A DNA stretch of 64,000 bases from Ophioderma brevispina (GCA_023653785.1 JAMKCH010002894.1:1-64000), one strand, 5' to 3'; shown: positions 1 through 12,963, counted from the first letter of the stretch. Numbers and translations: made by a program. The notes: generated by a model from the sequence alone, not told the origin.

Positions 1-1611
1 AAAATAGGAAAAATGGTAATTTTGTGCAAAGTAAAAAAATGTAAGTGCAGAACGCTATTTTGTTTGGTACAATATGACAATTTGAGGCTTGTTCCATGTT
101 GAAAATCTTATCCTCTAGCTTTACCCCAATACTCCAGAGGATAAACATTTGTTAACAAGGTTTAGCTGATCCCTGCTTTCATAATTTTTTAAAAAACTTT
201 TTTTTAAAATTACTCCTCTTTAATTAATGTCATTTTCACCTTTATATTCTCTGTTCCAACGAGTTAAAAAAACCTGATGTATAAAGAATGATAATAGTCA
301 TATTAAACAATCATTATTACACGTTAATCACATTAAACGTTACAACGAATCTGGTAATGCGCGCGCTTGGGGGCGCAATGGTGTACCAATTCACCCAATA
401 TCGTTTTGTTGGATTGTTTATGTTTCCAAAGAAGATAGAAACTGCGGGAGAAACCGTTTAATATAACTGCTTACTTGGCAAGAATCCAATAACTGAAATT
501 GGAGAATGGATTTGATCCTTAGAGAAGCACGAATATTCTGAAAAAATTTGACAGTAGGTCCAGATATAACGTTACTGTAACAAACTTGAAGATTCGTTTT
601 AATTTAAAAAGGGATATTTAACATGGTTATTTTCTTGCAGTGAGTAGATCATATTAGAATAGTGTTAAATTCTTTGATCTTAATCGGACCATTCTAAGAA
701 AACGAGAAAAACGAATAATATCAGGAAACTCATCTGAAAACAAAGATCCTCTAGGAAGGTTTTTCATGTGCGACATCAAGCCTTTTACTTTGGAATCTAG
801 AATCTTTGGAAATAAACTTAAACACTTGATGCTCGACGCATACAACTTAAGAAATCATACAGGGTGGTGTATAACTCGCGTGTGATTTCTAAACGTGTAG
901 AGCTATGAGGTTATGTAAGCTCGCATTTTTGGAATATGAATGATTTTCGCGAATCGAGCAAGCAAGGTTTCCTTACTTTCAACCTTTAAACATCAATTCT
1001 TGAAACCATTTGCCACATGTATAATACTCCATCTCGGATATAAAAATATTTTCGGTATTGGATTTAAAAAACATTCCATTACAACCAATATAAGTATAAC
1101 ATAAATGATAATTTTAATATTTAACAATAGTCATTATTTTAAGACTTTTTCATAATAGAAATATTATGATGGATAACGACACCATTACACGTTGCCAGGT
1201 AAGTAAACGATGGCAAAAGTTATTATTAATATAATTTAAGTGTTGTTTGTAAATCATGAGCTAGAGAATCACAAGGTTCTAATGACATTTTGGTCATTTT
1301 GTGAGATATTGACGTTTTAAGTCGCAAAAAAAAAATAAAAAAATAAGAAATTTTTTTTTAAATATTAAAAAAAAAAATTTTGTGTTTTTTTTTACCGGAC
1401 GTGGAGTTTTAATAATAATGTATACAAACCTACACAAAGTATAATGCATTTTACAGCTTAGCAAATGTAGGTTTAAAAAACCATATTCACAAACCCCTAA
1501 CTGTCAGTTAGAGGCTTGTAATTCTCAGCTCAAGAAATTACGCTTTTACTCTCAGCATGGACGAATATTGCAAACTGTTGAAAAAACCCCGTAAATATGC
1601 GGATTAAAAAA

Positions 1612-1645
<34 letters not shown>

Positions 1646-4225
1646 AACACTTGATAGTTGTTTGTTTCAAACCATTGGAACTGAAGAATGTGTTTGAATT
1701 TTCATTCTAGTGTACTTTCTATTCTTTCCTTCAAAATCAAGATATTGCCATATGGACTGTCAAAGATACCCGGGGACTAGTTAAACACAGTCTATTATTC
1801 TGGGACGAGTGTAACAGCCAGATATTTTGATTATGTATTGATGGCTAGTCGTCCATGATAAACCACAATATCCGTTTCCAGAAAGATTGACATTGAGAAG
1901 TCGGATATAGAGGAAGATCTCTAAAGGTTCAAAATGCATCACCCCGGTGTCAACCAATTCACTCTTACACATCGCGGGGCTAGAAAATGAACCTGTCGAA
2001 AATAGAGCGCCAATTCGCTTTTACATTACAATTATTATAAATACACAAAAACACAATATTTTATTAAAAAAAATATAGGACACTAAGTTCATAATGTAAA
2101 TATCGGTATTGCAAACCAATTTATAAGTAGAAAGTATGGCTAGTCTTGACCAATGTCCTTAAAAGCTCACAAATTAACGGCTAATCATAATGTAATACGA
2201 TAAGCATAACTATAATTTCCTCGCGTAGATAGAAATCCATAAGACTAAACGAAGAAAAGCGGGTGTTGTAAACTGAGATGCCACAAATAACCAAATGTGT
2301 AAGCCTAAGGGGTTTAGTTGTAAATTATGTAAACGATTTTGGTTGGAGAAAACAATATTTACATACATTACAATATACATGGCATGCAGTAGTATTTTTA
2401 TTAGTTTGAAAAAAATCCGAGGTACGGTTGTGTGTAAATATATAGGGTCTGCAAAAACCGGAAACACATCTAGGCGGCTACTTTAGTGCTAGTATAGTGC
2501 CCAGTACAGTGACACCGCAGTCTTATCACTTAGTGTATAAGGGGGGGGGGTCACGTGGACCCAAGATTTGCATCCATAATTGCATAAATAAGCATTTTGG
2601 TGGCGCTCTGGCGCTATTTAAATTAGTTTTGTCCCTTAAATCGTTACTGGAGTAACACTTTACCATTTTAATTCGCAATTGGAATGTGTTAATGTTTATC
2701 CTATTATGAGTATGGATAAAAGTCCGTCGGGAAGGAAAATGGTTTGTCATTTATCGGCCGGGAGAATTGGTGCGCGACATAAATATCGGTTTTTGTACCG
2801 GCATTGTGAATCCGTATAATCGATTTGACATTTTCTTTTAATGTGTTAGTTTGATGTCAAATTGGTGAAAAATTCCCAATGGCAAAGTCGTTTGAGCCCC
2901 CGCCCCTACACAACGGAAGTGACAATACGTATACACTTACGTGTTAAACCCACTTTAATGCTGGCATTAGCATATTGCTTTGAACACTACAGTGTGATCA
3001 CTGGCATGTGTTGTGATGTCAAAATTATAGGCAGTCTTACATTGTTCCGATTTTCTTTACAAAGAATGCAAATTTTTCACTTTAATTTGATTTTAAAAGA
3101 GTTCAATTTCTCTTGGTCAATTTGGTGTTTGTTGAGTGTGTTTTTAACAAAACATTAAAAGTATATTCAGAGTTTGTTTGTATGAGCAAATTTTGCACTA
3201 CCAATAAAAAACTAGGAAAGGTACTTGAATTCTCTAGATCATTTCTATAAGATCAATACTTTCCCGCGAAATTCCCGCCAAAGCTATGAAGATTCATAAA
3301 TAAATGGTTAAGGGGTGGCTTCAGAACTGGACCCGCTGGCTGCTCCACCGGCTCCGCGTGGCTCTTTCCCACAGAAATAGGTTTATGGTTTTTTCTAAAT
3401 ATGGACACAGTGCAACGGCAATGAACCAGTGGGCACCCGGCTGTCGTGTTGCAAACCATGAGTGCCCTTGTACTGACGCGTACCTGCCGATTGTTTACCA
3501 AATAACTATGTAATTTTTGAGCCCAATAAATAAAAGTAATAAAAGATTTAATCGATATTACTATCATGATGGTAACTTAAAGCCAAAAAGGATAGGTGTT
3601 GGAGGGGAAACATGCAGCGTTGCGGTTGTATGTTAGAGAGAGAGTACCAAATGGTATTCCTTTGGAATGTTTGGACACCCCAAAACATTTCATTTTTGAT
3701 GGTCCCAAAAGGGTTTACTCTATTATGTTATTGAATCTATTTACTGACTGGAATGGTTGACCGCACTGACAGACGCAGTCACTCCGCTGCCGTTAACCCT
3801 TTTTTCGCTAGTTGGACTGGAAATCCAAAGAGATTCTAATACTATTAGTAATCGTCAAAAGACAACATGGCGTTATTTCAACCCCAATTGTGTTGAGTGA
3901 AATGTGGGGTGTGTTCCCATAATACACGATGTTTGGAACAGTTCGTCCAATTGGGTGCCTAAGTTGTAAAATATGGGTCGCAATTCTGGGAAAACTTTAT
4001 GCCCAAATCGTGGGAGTCAAGAGTCATAGGAGGGTTGCAGGCTATGTCAAGTTGAATTGGCTATTTTTCTCATTAGGATAATAGTTCAAAAGAATTCTGC
4101 ATTGTCATCTGCAAATAGTTACAGGAGTCAATTTATTTATTTAAAAAAAAAAAAAAAAAAAGGGAATTCAAACACTTGGATTCTTGATTTCTTGTTTCCT
4201 TAGATTTCGCAGCATTATTATTTGG
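1..4225. other. Unannotated A+T-rich non-coding stretch
   Basis: I recognise no gene here. Open frames reach about 100 codons and show no familiar motif. Simple tracts include A-runs at 1613-1642 and 4143-4161 and a run of ten G at 2541-2550. A short ATG-bearing stretch at 1166-1198 runs into a consensus splice donor (CAG then GTAAGT at 1199), but only eleven codons precede it, so it is treated as a chance match. Confidence 0.6.
1613..1642 (+). repeat. Poly-A tract of 30 bases
   Basis: An uninterrupted run of 30 A follows a short A-rich lead-in. It could be the tail of a decayed retroelement on the plus strand, but no SINE or LINE body is recognisable just upstream. Confidence 0.9.
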
Positions 4226-5126
4226 GTAATTTGGGCCAATTCCGTGACCGTGGAGAGCAGAGCTTAATTTTCAGTTGATTTTTCTTCTATGAAGGTCGTA
4301 ATGAACAAATTTAGCGGGGGGTGCCCCTCGAGAAAGTGTGGGGCCGGAATCCAGGAGGGGGGAGAGAAAAAATTCATAATACAGGGGTCAAAAATGAAAA
4401 AATGTTGGATTGCTGTAAAAGGTAACCAAAGTGTTCTTCTTGGTTCAAGGATTAAAAAGGGATATATGATGTTTGTACTACATACAAGGTATGATTACCG
4501 AGGTATAAGACAAATTCGTCAAATGTCAAAGGTCATCACCAAAGGTTAAAATCTTACTATTGCACCGATTTCTTTTTTAACAATGGTCTCAAATTGTGAA
4601 CCTGTCCACAAGGATTGACAGCAAAAAGTACTTGACCACTCTCATTTGTATTTGTTTATCGAGATAAATAACAAACAAAGGTGCAACCCCATTGGACCTC
4701 TATGGATCTCCCCCAATTTTAAGAATGTTAGACGGTGAAAATGTTTTTTTGTTGCAATCTCTGAGGAAAGGTGAACCAAGTGACCCATTTTGAAGAAATC
4801 GGAAGCAGAATATTAAGGATTTAACTTTGTGATGACCTTTGACGATTTTATTTTTTGTTGTTATAGCGCCAGTAAACCAGAAATTGTACAGTAGTACAAA
4901 CTATACCGTTTTTCATCTTGTAACAAGACGAACACTTTGATACCTTTTTAGCTAGTCCAAGCATTTTCATTCTGACCCTGTAGTATGAATTCCCACCCCC
5001 TCCTGGAGTCCGCCACAGCTTTCACGATGGGCACCCCCCCTAAATTGTTCATTACCTTATAGAAGACAAATCACTGAACAGATGCTCGCTCTCCACGGTC
5101 ACGGAATTGCTCCAAATGACCCACTC
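4226..5126. mobile_element. Foldback DNA element with about 350-bp inverted arms
   Basis: The left arm (about 4226-4575) reappears as reverse complement at about 4785-5126. Shared landmarks are the outer motif CCGTGACCGTGGAGAGC, then a block reading TGAACAAATTTAG with a G-rich run, an AAATGAAAA block, and the inner motif CAAAGGTCATCAC. The arms differ by many substitutions and small indels, so the copy is old. About 210 bp separate the arms. No transposase frame is present, so it is a non-autonomous foldback or long-TIR element. A related fragment lies at 49240-49385. The superfamily cannot be assigned because no clean target duplication is visible. Confidence 0.8.
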
Positions 5127-5154
5127 TATATATTGTACATTATTGTACATAAGG

Positions 5155-5416
5155 TTACCCGTAACCTTGTACATACTTACGACCTTTAGAAAATCCGTGC
5201 TAATGCTTATGCAGATGCAGATGCGGTGATGCAGGAGCGCCCACATGCCCAGCTGCTGTTCATGAATGTGACCGAAATCGATCGATACGAGTGAACTCTG
5301 AATTCATGCGGTCACATTCCGAACACCGCTGGGCATGGGCGCGCTCACTGCTTCACCGCATCTGCATAAGCATAAGCCGGTTCTAAAGATCGTATTCTAA
5401 GTAAGGTACGGGTAAG
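5155..5416. mobile_element. Palindromic (MITE-like) element, about 260 bp
   Basis: The two halves are imperfect reverse complements. The outer part is TTACCCGTA next to a block with CTTTAGAA. The central arm at 5201-5277 (ATGCTTATGCAGATGC, then GCCCA and CATGCCCAGC) pairs with 5300-5378. It lies only about 30 bp from the larger foldback to its left. There is no coding capacity. The single-strand form would make a long hairpin. The family is not recognised. Confidence 0.75.
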
Positions 5417-6596
5417 TTATTTAAGTTAAAGTGCTGCAACGAGAGATTTCAAATAACAGATGTCCCGAAAAAAATGTGAAAATTGAGTTTTGGCACTGGT
5501 GTGAAAGCTTTATTAGCCAAATATCCACATCTGTTAAGGATAAGCTGAGAAACTGTTTCTTTGGTAGCAAAATTTGTGAAAATTCTGAATTCGTATAGGA
5601 ACAATACGAAATTCTGCCTACGTTTTCCATTACGTGGATCATGGGTTTCCTACCGAAAAAATCATTTTTACCGAATTCCTATCCCACACCCATGCACCAA
5701 CGATGTACGACTAGATAAAATAATAGCGCCTATATATCTATGGTGTTTTGGGGATACGGTCATTTTTCTGAAAACCTGTGCGGAAATCCAGTGATGTTAC
5801 ATAAATTTTACCCAGAGTAAACGAGTACTCTTTGATTGCCTGGTAAGTTTTTCGCCACAAAATGTGCGCGTAGTATAAAGGAGGCGCACTAAACCGCAAG
5901 AGTGAATTTGATGCATAAATTTGTCTTTAAGAGCAAAATCATTACAATTAAAGGTTTGTTTTGTGGTAATTCTTCATTTCACTATTGCTTGAAATGGATG
6001 ATGTATTTCCTGAGACTATTTGTCATGACGAATTTATAGTTGCACCCACAGCAACCCTATTTTTGAAAAAGATGTTTCTGCCATATGACAAAATCAACTG
6101 CACAAAAAAATCAGGGACAAGCATGTAGTATGCCCTAGTTTTGTTTGAGTGAAAATCGTGGGGCAATTACTTTTGTCGTACATATCAATAATATTTGCTT
6201 AAAACCATTTGCTGGTGTGAGAAGTTTAAATTATGTATAACAACAGAAGTACCGGTAAAGGGTAAAAAGCAACAATAGTTGTGACGACGTGGAAAGAAAG
6301 TTACCCATTCCAAATTTACGAGAAAGTGACATCGGGATCAATATTTTGATAACCAGTATTTAGAGTGTTACCTTTTCAAAAGAGGTTTCAACTTGTAAAG
6401 AAAGTCTTGCGGAAATGACATTTGCCTGGAAAAGGTGGTGGGGAAGAGATTACAATTCAGCTATTGAAGGTTATTGCCCGCCACTTAAGGTAAACATTTT
6501 GTGAATAGAAATACATTTTATCCTGGAATTCATTAGTACCAAACACCATTTGCCCCAGGGTATTACATACTTTCATCACTTTATACAGGCCAATAT
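5417..6596. other. Unannotated non-coding stretch
   Basis: No gene, RNA or repeat is recognised. One consensus donor-like site (CTG then GTAAGTTTTT at 5843) occurs, but the frame leading to it closes within a few codons. Confidence 0.5.
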
Positions 6597-6950
6597 CGGA
6601 TCATATTCTAGCACATTACATCCATACCGTTTTTACATAATCGTGCATACGTTGGCCAAAAACCCTTTATCTGCTAAACTATTTGGTGGTACCGCTTTTA
6701 ATGACATTACACATCTCACTCCTGGATAGATTTCGCTATAGGTTACTACACTTAGGTCAGTGGCTTTTAGATGTTTTTTTTTAACTAAATACGGATCATA
6801 TTCTAGCACAATTACGTCATACAGTTTTACAAATATTGATAAGTTGGCCCAAATCCCTTTACCTGCAAATATTTTGTGTTTTTTAATGTAATAAACATCT
6901 CAATCCTGATCAGATTTCGTTATTTCGTTTTTTAGATGTTCTTTTTCCAA
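6597..6950 (+). repeat. Two-copy tandem duplication, unit about 195 bp
   Basis: The block beginning CGGATCATATTCTAGCAC at 6597 recurs at 6792. Both copies continue through a GTTGGCC/AAGTTGGCC motif, CCCTTTA, an ACATCTCA-CCTG block with AGATTTCG, and end near TTTTAGATGTT. The copies have drifted by point changes and indels, and the second is shorter. It is not coding. Confidence 0.75.
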
Positions 6951-7337
6951 CAAAAAAAAAAAACAAGGGACCTATAAGGACTAGGCTTGTTTGAACTCAT
7001 TTTAATGCATTTGTCAGAATATGGTTATGAAAATTGCATTAATTGTACATTTCCAAAAAATGGGGGAAATTAAAAAAAAATAATTCACAAACTGTTGCAC
7101 GATATATAGGAATTTTTACTGATAATAATTTGAGTTGTGGTGTTGTGTTTATAACCAAAGTTAAGGGGGTTTATGTCGGTGTTAGTGTTGAACGTCAAGA
7201 GTATTTATCAGCTGTGTTGAGTGAAAAAGGAGAACAACAAAAAGGAAAAAATCCAGCTTTTAATTAAACGATAAATTGTATCTTGGTATATTAAATAGGA
7301 GAGTGATGTGTTTCAGAATAACCACCCCAACTTTGAG
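6951..7337. other. Unannotated non-coding stretch
   Basis: A 74-codon open frame runs from 7043 to 7267, but it is low in complexity and shows no recognisable motif. Nothing else is supported. Confidence 0.5.
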
Positions 7338-8870
7338 GGTCAAACAATACACTCACCTGAACTTTTTTTTAGATGTGGTCTAGGTGCCAAAGCCATGTGT
7401 AGCAAGAGGACGTGAAACGCATTCAAAAACCAGTCGTCCGTGCTGGCGCTGACATGAAATTGCACGGAATTATTATCCAGGTTGGTGATTGTATAAACAC
7501 ACATAATGTCAATTCGATACAAACAATCCGCCCAAAATGATCGTGTTGTTGGATGTGGGGTGCTATTGGGTGGTTAAATTTTGCCTACCCATGGCCACAC
7601 AAACGAAATGAAAGGACACACAGTCGTCTGATTTAAATAAAACGCCTCAATGGAATACATTTGTTCACCTAAGCGCGCGCATTCATGTTATGAGAAAAAA
7701 GAGTATTGAGCACAATGATCAAGGTACAATATTATTACAACTGGCCACTCTAACACCTACATTTAATTTGTATCACTAACTATTAGTGTATAGAACGCGG
7801 CACCACAGTCTGTGAAGACAGCGGAGGCGACCACATTGCTCTCTATTGTTGGTACTCTAGGTTTTCTTTGTGGTCGGCAAAACATTGCGAGACGGTGTAT
7901 TTCCAAAGATTACGTAAAGCGTTTGCCTCTTATCCTATATAGAACCTCTTTGGAGTATGGCATAGTCAAAACATACACTCACACGGAATAATATAGAATG
8001 CGTCCAGGTGCAACGCAGCTGGATGCATAGTCAAACAATACACTCACCTGAACATAGAGAATGTGGTCCCGGTGCAAATCAGATCGTCGCCCGCATCACA
8101 TACTGTCGTATTTCACATTTTTGAGGTTTTTGCGAAATTCAGCCTACTTACTTAGCCGGTTACTTAGTTCATTGAGTTCTTTCCATCTACGAAGTTTCAA
8201 AATGTGAGGATGCCTAATTAATTAGTTTATAATTACAGATTTTGTCATTTTCCTCGAAATCATCATATCCGTATTTCACATACTGTCGTATTTTAAAATC
8301 GCCATTCATTTACACGTGTTTGATATAGCGTTGTATTTTGCCGATCCCAAAATAAACGATTTCACATACAAATCTATTTTGACGTATTTCCATCGTTATT
8401 TCGTAAACAAGCTTTTCACATAGTGATCTATTTTACGTACATTGAAAAACAACGGTGTAATATGCGTCGTATTTTGCAATATACATTATTTGTGATTTCA
8501 CATACAGATTTATAACTTTGTAGCCTAATTAAGATAATATAATTCCAGTATTAAGTGGATGTTATTGTTTAATATTGGACTTTAAAATTTTTCTTCAAAC
8601 AGTGTTAAGTTAGGTGTTTCTTTTGTCCTCGTTCTACAGTATAGACATGAAATGTCGCCGTAAATTTTGAATTGCTCATTTATCCTCGGAAAACGTGTTT
8701 TGTAAAATACGACAGTATGTGATGTGGGCGACGAGATGGATGCATAGTAAAACAATACACTCACCTGAACATAGAGAATGTGGTCCAGGTGCAAAGCAGA
8801 TGGATGCAGAGTCAAACAATACACTTGAGCATTAATCATAGAAATATAACTGTTTCTTGTTAAATCTGAA
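7338..8870 (+). repeat. Minisatellite, unit about 64 bp, interrupted
   Basis: The unit contains GTCAAACAATACACTCACCT, then GAACATAGAGAATGTGGTCC, then GGTGCAAAGCAGATGGATGCA. Recognisable copies lie near 7338-7400 (degenerate), 7962-8025, 8026-8084, 8734-8806 and 8807-8830 (partial). The last good left copy and the first right copy are separated by the inserted element at 8085-8733. The stretch from about 7400 to 7960 contains unrelated sequence, so the array is broken there too. Confidence 0.8.
8085..8733. mobile_element. Non-autonomous inverted-repeat element inserted in the minisatellite
   Basis: The ends are near-perfect inverted repeats: CGTCGCCCGCATCACATACT on the left and its complement ending GTGGGCGACG on the right, continuing inward through GTCGTATTT. 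The 4-bp sequence AGAT abuts both ends (8081-8084 and 8734-8737) and is part of the minisatellite unit, so it reads as a target duplication. Inside is a recurring motif TTTCACATA followed by about six bases and TATTTT, at about 8096, 8274, 8360, 8414 and 8496. No frame resembles a transposase. The superfamily is undetermined. Confidence 0.85.
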
Positions 8871-9149
8871 TAGAGAGTGCCCATGTTTAGTAGCCATCTT
8901 TGAAGTGGAAGTCATTTATAAACTATTTTTTGTATATTTTGAATGCTTACCAATGTATCAAATCACACCCGAAGTGAATAAGCCGAATAAGAGATGACCA
9001 CTCCGTTACACTGTACCCAAGTCCGTCCTCTTTACCAATACTTCACGCACTCGGTGAACGAGGCTGTGGAATATAAAATATAAAATGTCGCTTTAATTGA
9101 CAGACTACTGTAGTGACCCAAGATGTCAATCTTTTACAAAAGTTGCTAT

Positions 9150-9420
9150 TTAAATAAAGGTGCTTGCACATACGCTCGTCAAGTACCGTGGGAAACAAAC
9201 TTGCGGTTTTGATGGTAGAAGCAATAATGCATACTCTGCTAATATTGATGGTTAACCATTAAAACGGCGGTTTTTGTTTATATCTTGGGAATGAAATAGA
9301 TTTGAGGGCTTAATTTTCAGCACGACAATGAGAAAAATACGGCCTTTTATCTGATATCAAAATCGGTACTACTACTACCGGGTAAATCAGGGGGCCCCAA
9401 AACACGTACCTTTAAAGAAG
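9150..9420 (+). repeat. Dispersed repeat, inverted counterpart near 55.2-56.2 kb
   Basis: The block 9155-9230 (CTTGCACATAC, TCAAGTACCGT, GGTTTTGATGGTAGA, AATAATGCAT) matches the reverse complement of about 56085-56165. The block 9245-9420 (TTTGTTTATATCTTGG, GAGGGCTTAATTTTCAG, ACAATGAGAAAA, CTGATATCAAAA) matches the reverse complement of about 55210-55390. In the 55-kb copy about 690 bp separates the two blocks, while here they nearly abut. The second block also resembles the repeats at 16.5 and 20.5 kb (CTGATAYCAAAA then CGGTAAA). Confidence 0.75.
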
Positions 9421-9571
9421 GTATTCCTTTCTCATCGCCCATCCACCACATCCTGTATTGTTTTCCACGCGTGATTTTACATTTTGTTATTTTCGCTAAA
9501 AAAAATCTACACAAAACTACCCGTTCGAAACAACAATCATGCTAATATACCTCTGATATTCCAGAGTTTGA

Positions 9572-10092
9572 CCTATTAGGTGGGTTTGGGTATGTCAATG
9601 AAAACGTTCCCGTAGGATTTTGGTGCAAAGTTGATTTCTGCTGTTTTCATTCAATAAGGACCAGACAGGCGAAATGATGGGGTGCAAATTTTCGGACTGC
9701 TTGCCCCCTTCCTCAAGGGGGGAAATGTTAATACAGGGAAACATTTAAAATCGAGTCATATCTTTGTGTTTTAATGTACATTACTGTTTCGTCTGCCATT
9801 ATGGGGCTATACGCTTTAACTAAAGGTTGACCTACGCAAATATATACTTTTTTTAATCCTATGACGAGACGAACGCGTTAGTGTAACCATGTTCGTCGTC
9901 GCTAATTTGATGCGATTTTAAATTTTTCCTGTACTAACATTTTCCCACCTTGAAGGAGGGGGTATCAGTAGGAAAATTTGCACCCCATCATTTCTGACAG
10001 TTTAGGTCCTCTTGAAACCCAAACAGCACCAAAATCATTTTTAGCATGAAAACCTACGGGACTACACACCAACCCACACTAGATTGGCCCTG
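9572..10092. mobile_element. Foldback element, about 520 bp, with 150-190-bp arms
   Basis: The left arm (about 9572-9750) and right arm (about 9910-10092) are reverse complements. Shared landmarks are GTGGGTTTGG, TCCCGTAGG, ATTTTGGTGC, GAAATGATGGGGTGCAAATT and a CCTCAAGG/CCTTGAAGG block. The arms are diverged and the central segment is unrelated. There is no coding capacity. Clear target duplications are not visible. Confidence 0.8.
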
Positions 10093-10277
10093 GCAACATA
10101 TACCTATTGGAAAGTTATGGTAAAGAATAAAAAGGTCAATGCAGGGTCCAAAAATCAGACTGGTGATGCGACATTTTTTTTTCAAGGAGCATTAATGTGA
10201 CCTTTGTGTTGTCTTTAAGGAGGGAACATTTTATTACGTGTCATAGATGCAAAATTTAGAGAATAAAGGTATGATTT

Positions 10278-10422
10278 TGGGGACCGTACTCTCTTTACGA
10301 CGAATTGAACCCAGGCGAAAACCATTATTTAAGTGGGAAGAACGAGGCCGGAGGCCGATTTCTTCCAAGCAAAAAATGTGTCGCCTGGTCAATTCGTCCG
10401 TAAAGAGAGTATCGGTTCCCAA
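10278..10422. mobile_element. Short palindromic MITE-like hairpin, about 145 bp
   Basis: The left arm GGACCGTACTCTCTTTACG, continuing CGAATTGA and CCAGGCGA, pairs with the right arm TCGCCTGG, TCAATTCG, CGTAAAGAGAGTATCGGTTCC. The loop contains a smaller inverted pair (GGAAGAA, GGCC, TTCTTCC). Open frames on both strands across it are by-products of the palindrome. Confidence 0.8.
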
Positions 10423-10436
10423 ACTCCTACCTTTTT

Positions 10437-10546
10437 CTCATTCTTAACAGCAATTATCATTTAGGTCATCTTTAACCCAATTTCATCTTTCTTAAAGATC
10501 TCATTCTTAACACCAAATTATCATTTAAGGTCACTTTAAACCCAAT
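10437..10546 (+). repeat. Tandem duplication, period 63 bp
   Basis: CTCATTCTTAACA, then AATTATCATTTA, GGTCA and TTTAAACCCAAT/TTTAACCCAAT occurs at 10437 and again at 10500 with a few changes. Confidence 0.8.
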
Positions 10547-12963
10547 CGAACAACCCGCTTAACGCAACGACCATACGCAACGATACCAACGTTGGCATGC
10601 GCGCGCGAGAGTAGCAAAACGTCGTATGACGCGAGCGCTTCAACTAAATAACTTCAATACGCAGTCGCGTACTACCTGGGTCAATTAAACGAATGGAACC
10701 CGGGCATCAACCATGAAATTGCTTACTTTTTCACAGTGTTAAGAATAGAAATACAAACTTTCTCCGTGATTATGTGTTTACAGAATAAACACTTCTTAGC
10801 ACGTTCTCACTGAACGTCTAACTGTCAAATAACAAGATACACCTTACCGATACATGTATTACGAGATTGAGAATGAGTAGCAAACAAAAAGAAAAGAGCT
10901 CGAACGTGGCCCAGAGGTTTCAGACTTTTACTTCAGGTGCATATAGGATGGTTACATGATTTTTTACGGAGGTTGAACTAGAAATCCGATTTCGACTACT
11001 TGCTCATGGCTCATTTGGAATTAGGCTGAAGAAACAAATCCGATATGTTTACCCTGTCGGTCTACCACCTTTCTTACCAAAGCTGTACGCTTTCTTACCA
11101 TGTCTCTGATTGGTATATACGTCACATATCTCGTTATAACCCATTTTGTTTTTTAAATACATTTTAAAAATCGCTCGTAGACTGCTGTCAAGTGCGGGTG
11201 GAAACGAGTATGGACACAAATTTTAAAACTTTTGCTTATCTTAGGTCAGTTTTGAAGAAAGTAAGGTATCAACTTTTAATTGCTTGTGTACTTGTTGCTT
11301 GGCCTCTTTTAACATGGTTAACACCTAATGTTTACCACCTTTCTTACAAGACTTTCTGATTGGCGCATTACAGATATAGCATGATTTAACCTCGGAGTAA
11401 CCATAAAAACAGACCTTATGATACTCCTGGCACAAAAAGTATCTGAGCATTTTTTTCGATGTCAGTATTTACCAAAGTCAGACCATTTTGAAAGTTGTCG
11501 AAAAATATACGTTTGTTGCCTAGGTCTGTTCTTCATTTAACACCTCGTTGTAAAAACGCGTGCAAAAATGGCTGAGAAAGACGGCCCGAAAGACGGAAAT
11601 CCCCCTAAGCAAAAGTTGCAGTTTTTGGATTTGTTCAATGGTCACTGTGTGGTACAAACGCATAATACGTGTGTATTGATTTTACACAAAAGGTTTTCCG
11701 ACTGATGAGCGAGAGAACCGACTTGCAATACTTTTGGTCAGCGTGTTTGTGTCCAGTACAAAAACACTGCGTTGCTATTCTTAGTTTCTTAAAAATGGAC
11801 GATCAAAGATTTACTCTAAAACACGCCTTTCTCAACCCATTAAATTTACTTATTCTCAAGGCAAATGCTTTAATCACGATATTTTTATTTTTCTCAAACA
11901 AATTATCCTGAACTTCGATCCAACTTCTATTTTTTTCTATAAAAAAGTAAATACACTACAACAAACACACAATGCATAAAGCAGAACTAGCTTATGGAGG
12001 AGTTGACTGAAAGGACTATAAGACCAGATAAAGTCAACTCTTAAAACAATAAAATAAGTAAAAATGATGCTAACAAAGTGATAAGTTTATTCAGTTTGTT
12101 TTTCTTGTTCATACTATGTAAGAAGCCCTTAGTTATTTAAGCTGACAGTGGATCTTTTCTACTGTTACAACATTTGCACAACATTACCCGGAGATACTCA
12201 ATCATTAGAAAATGCTGACGCATTACCTTAATTATTAACAATATTTTGACGCAGCTTTTTTCATGTGAAATATTAACCCATAGGAACTACCGGCCGGTCT
12301 GATTGGCTAGACAAAGGGATATACAATGTAAATAGCCAATCACAGACATGATAAGAAAAACTTAAGTGTATATCGTTATAGGGCCTATTTTGATTGGTTA
12401 ATCAGCGGTTGTATCATTCTATATCATGAAATGACCCAATTAGAAACACTGTAAAGAAAGGTACTAGATCTCAGAGGGTTATCTGAAAACAACATTCAAT
12501 ATTTGATACATTTGACAAACGTCATAAGTTCATCTTCATCGAAACTAACAAAACATTTTTTTTTTTTCATAATAACCCAACTATTTTAATAAAAACATGT
12601 TTACTCTTAAAAATGACGGACAATTTTAAATAAAATAGCTTTGGAGTAATGATGTGGGAGTTTACAACCCGTGTTAAATTGACCTTGTTTATTGTTTAAG
12701 CTTAAAGTAAAATCCTACTGATTCATATATGGCATGTTGTAGCAACTCTTTGAATTCATTATATTCCCCACTGAGAATGAACTGACAGTATGAGGAACGT
12801 TCGTTTGGAATCACAAGCATTGTATTGAAAATCCGCTTGATCTTCCCATTTCATGAAAGGATGATATACCCTCTAGCGTGCTAAATTTGACATCACTTTC
12901 AGAACACTTTAGTAAACAAGATGAAACCGTTTCTTTTTTTTTTCGGTAAAAACATATTTCTTT
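10547..12963. other. Unannotated non-coding stretch
   Basis: There is no recognised gene. A short motif TTTACCACCTTTCTTAC followed by TCTGATTGG occurs at about 11057-11115 and again near 11331-11360, suggesting remnants of one dispersed repeat. A 45-codon frame from an ATG at 11568 has a good start context but no splice site or homology that I can support. Confidence 0.5.

Noticed and set aside
1159..1198. Mini-exon with ATG and consensus donor
   Set aside because: Only about eleven codons with no other support, and chance matches of this quality are expected in 64 kb.
7338..8870. CRISPR-like array
   Set aside because: Units are contiguous with no unique spacers, and the context is eukaryotic. 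It is a minisatellite.
11568..11704. 45-codon frame beginning MAEKDGPKDG with good start context
   Set aside because: It has no convincing donor, no recognised family and no upstream or downstream support.
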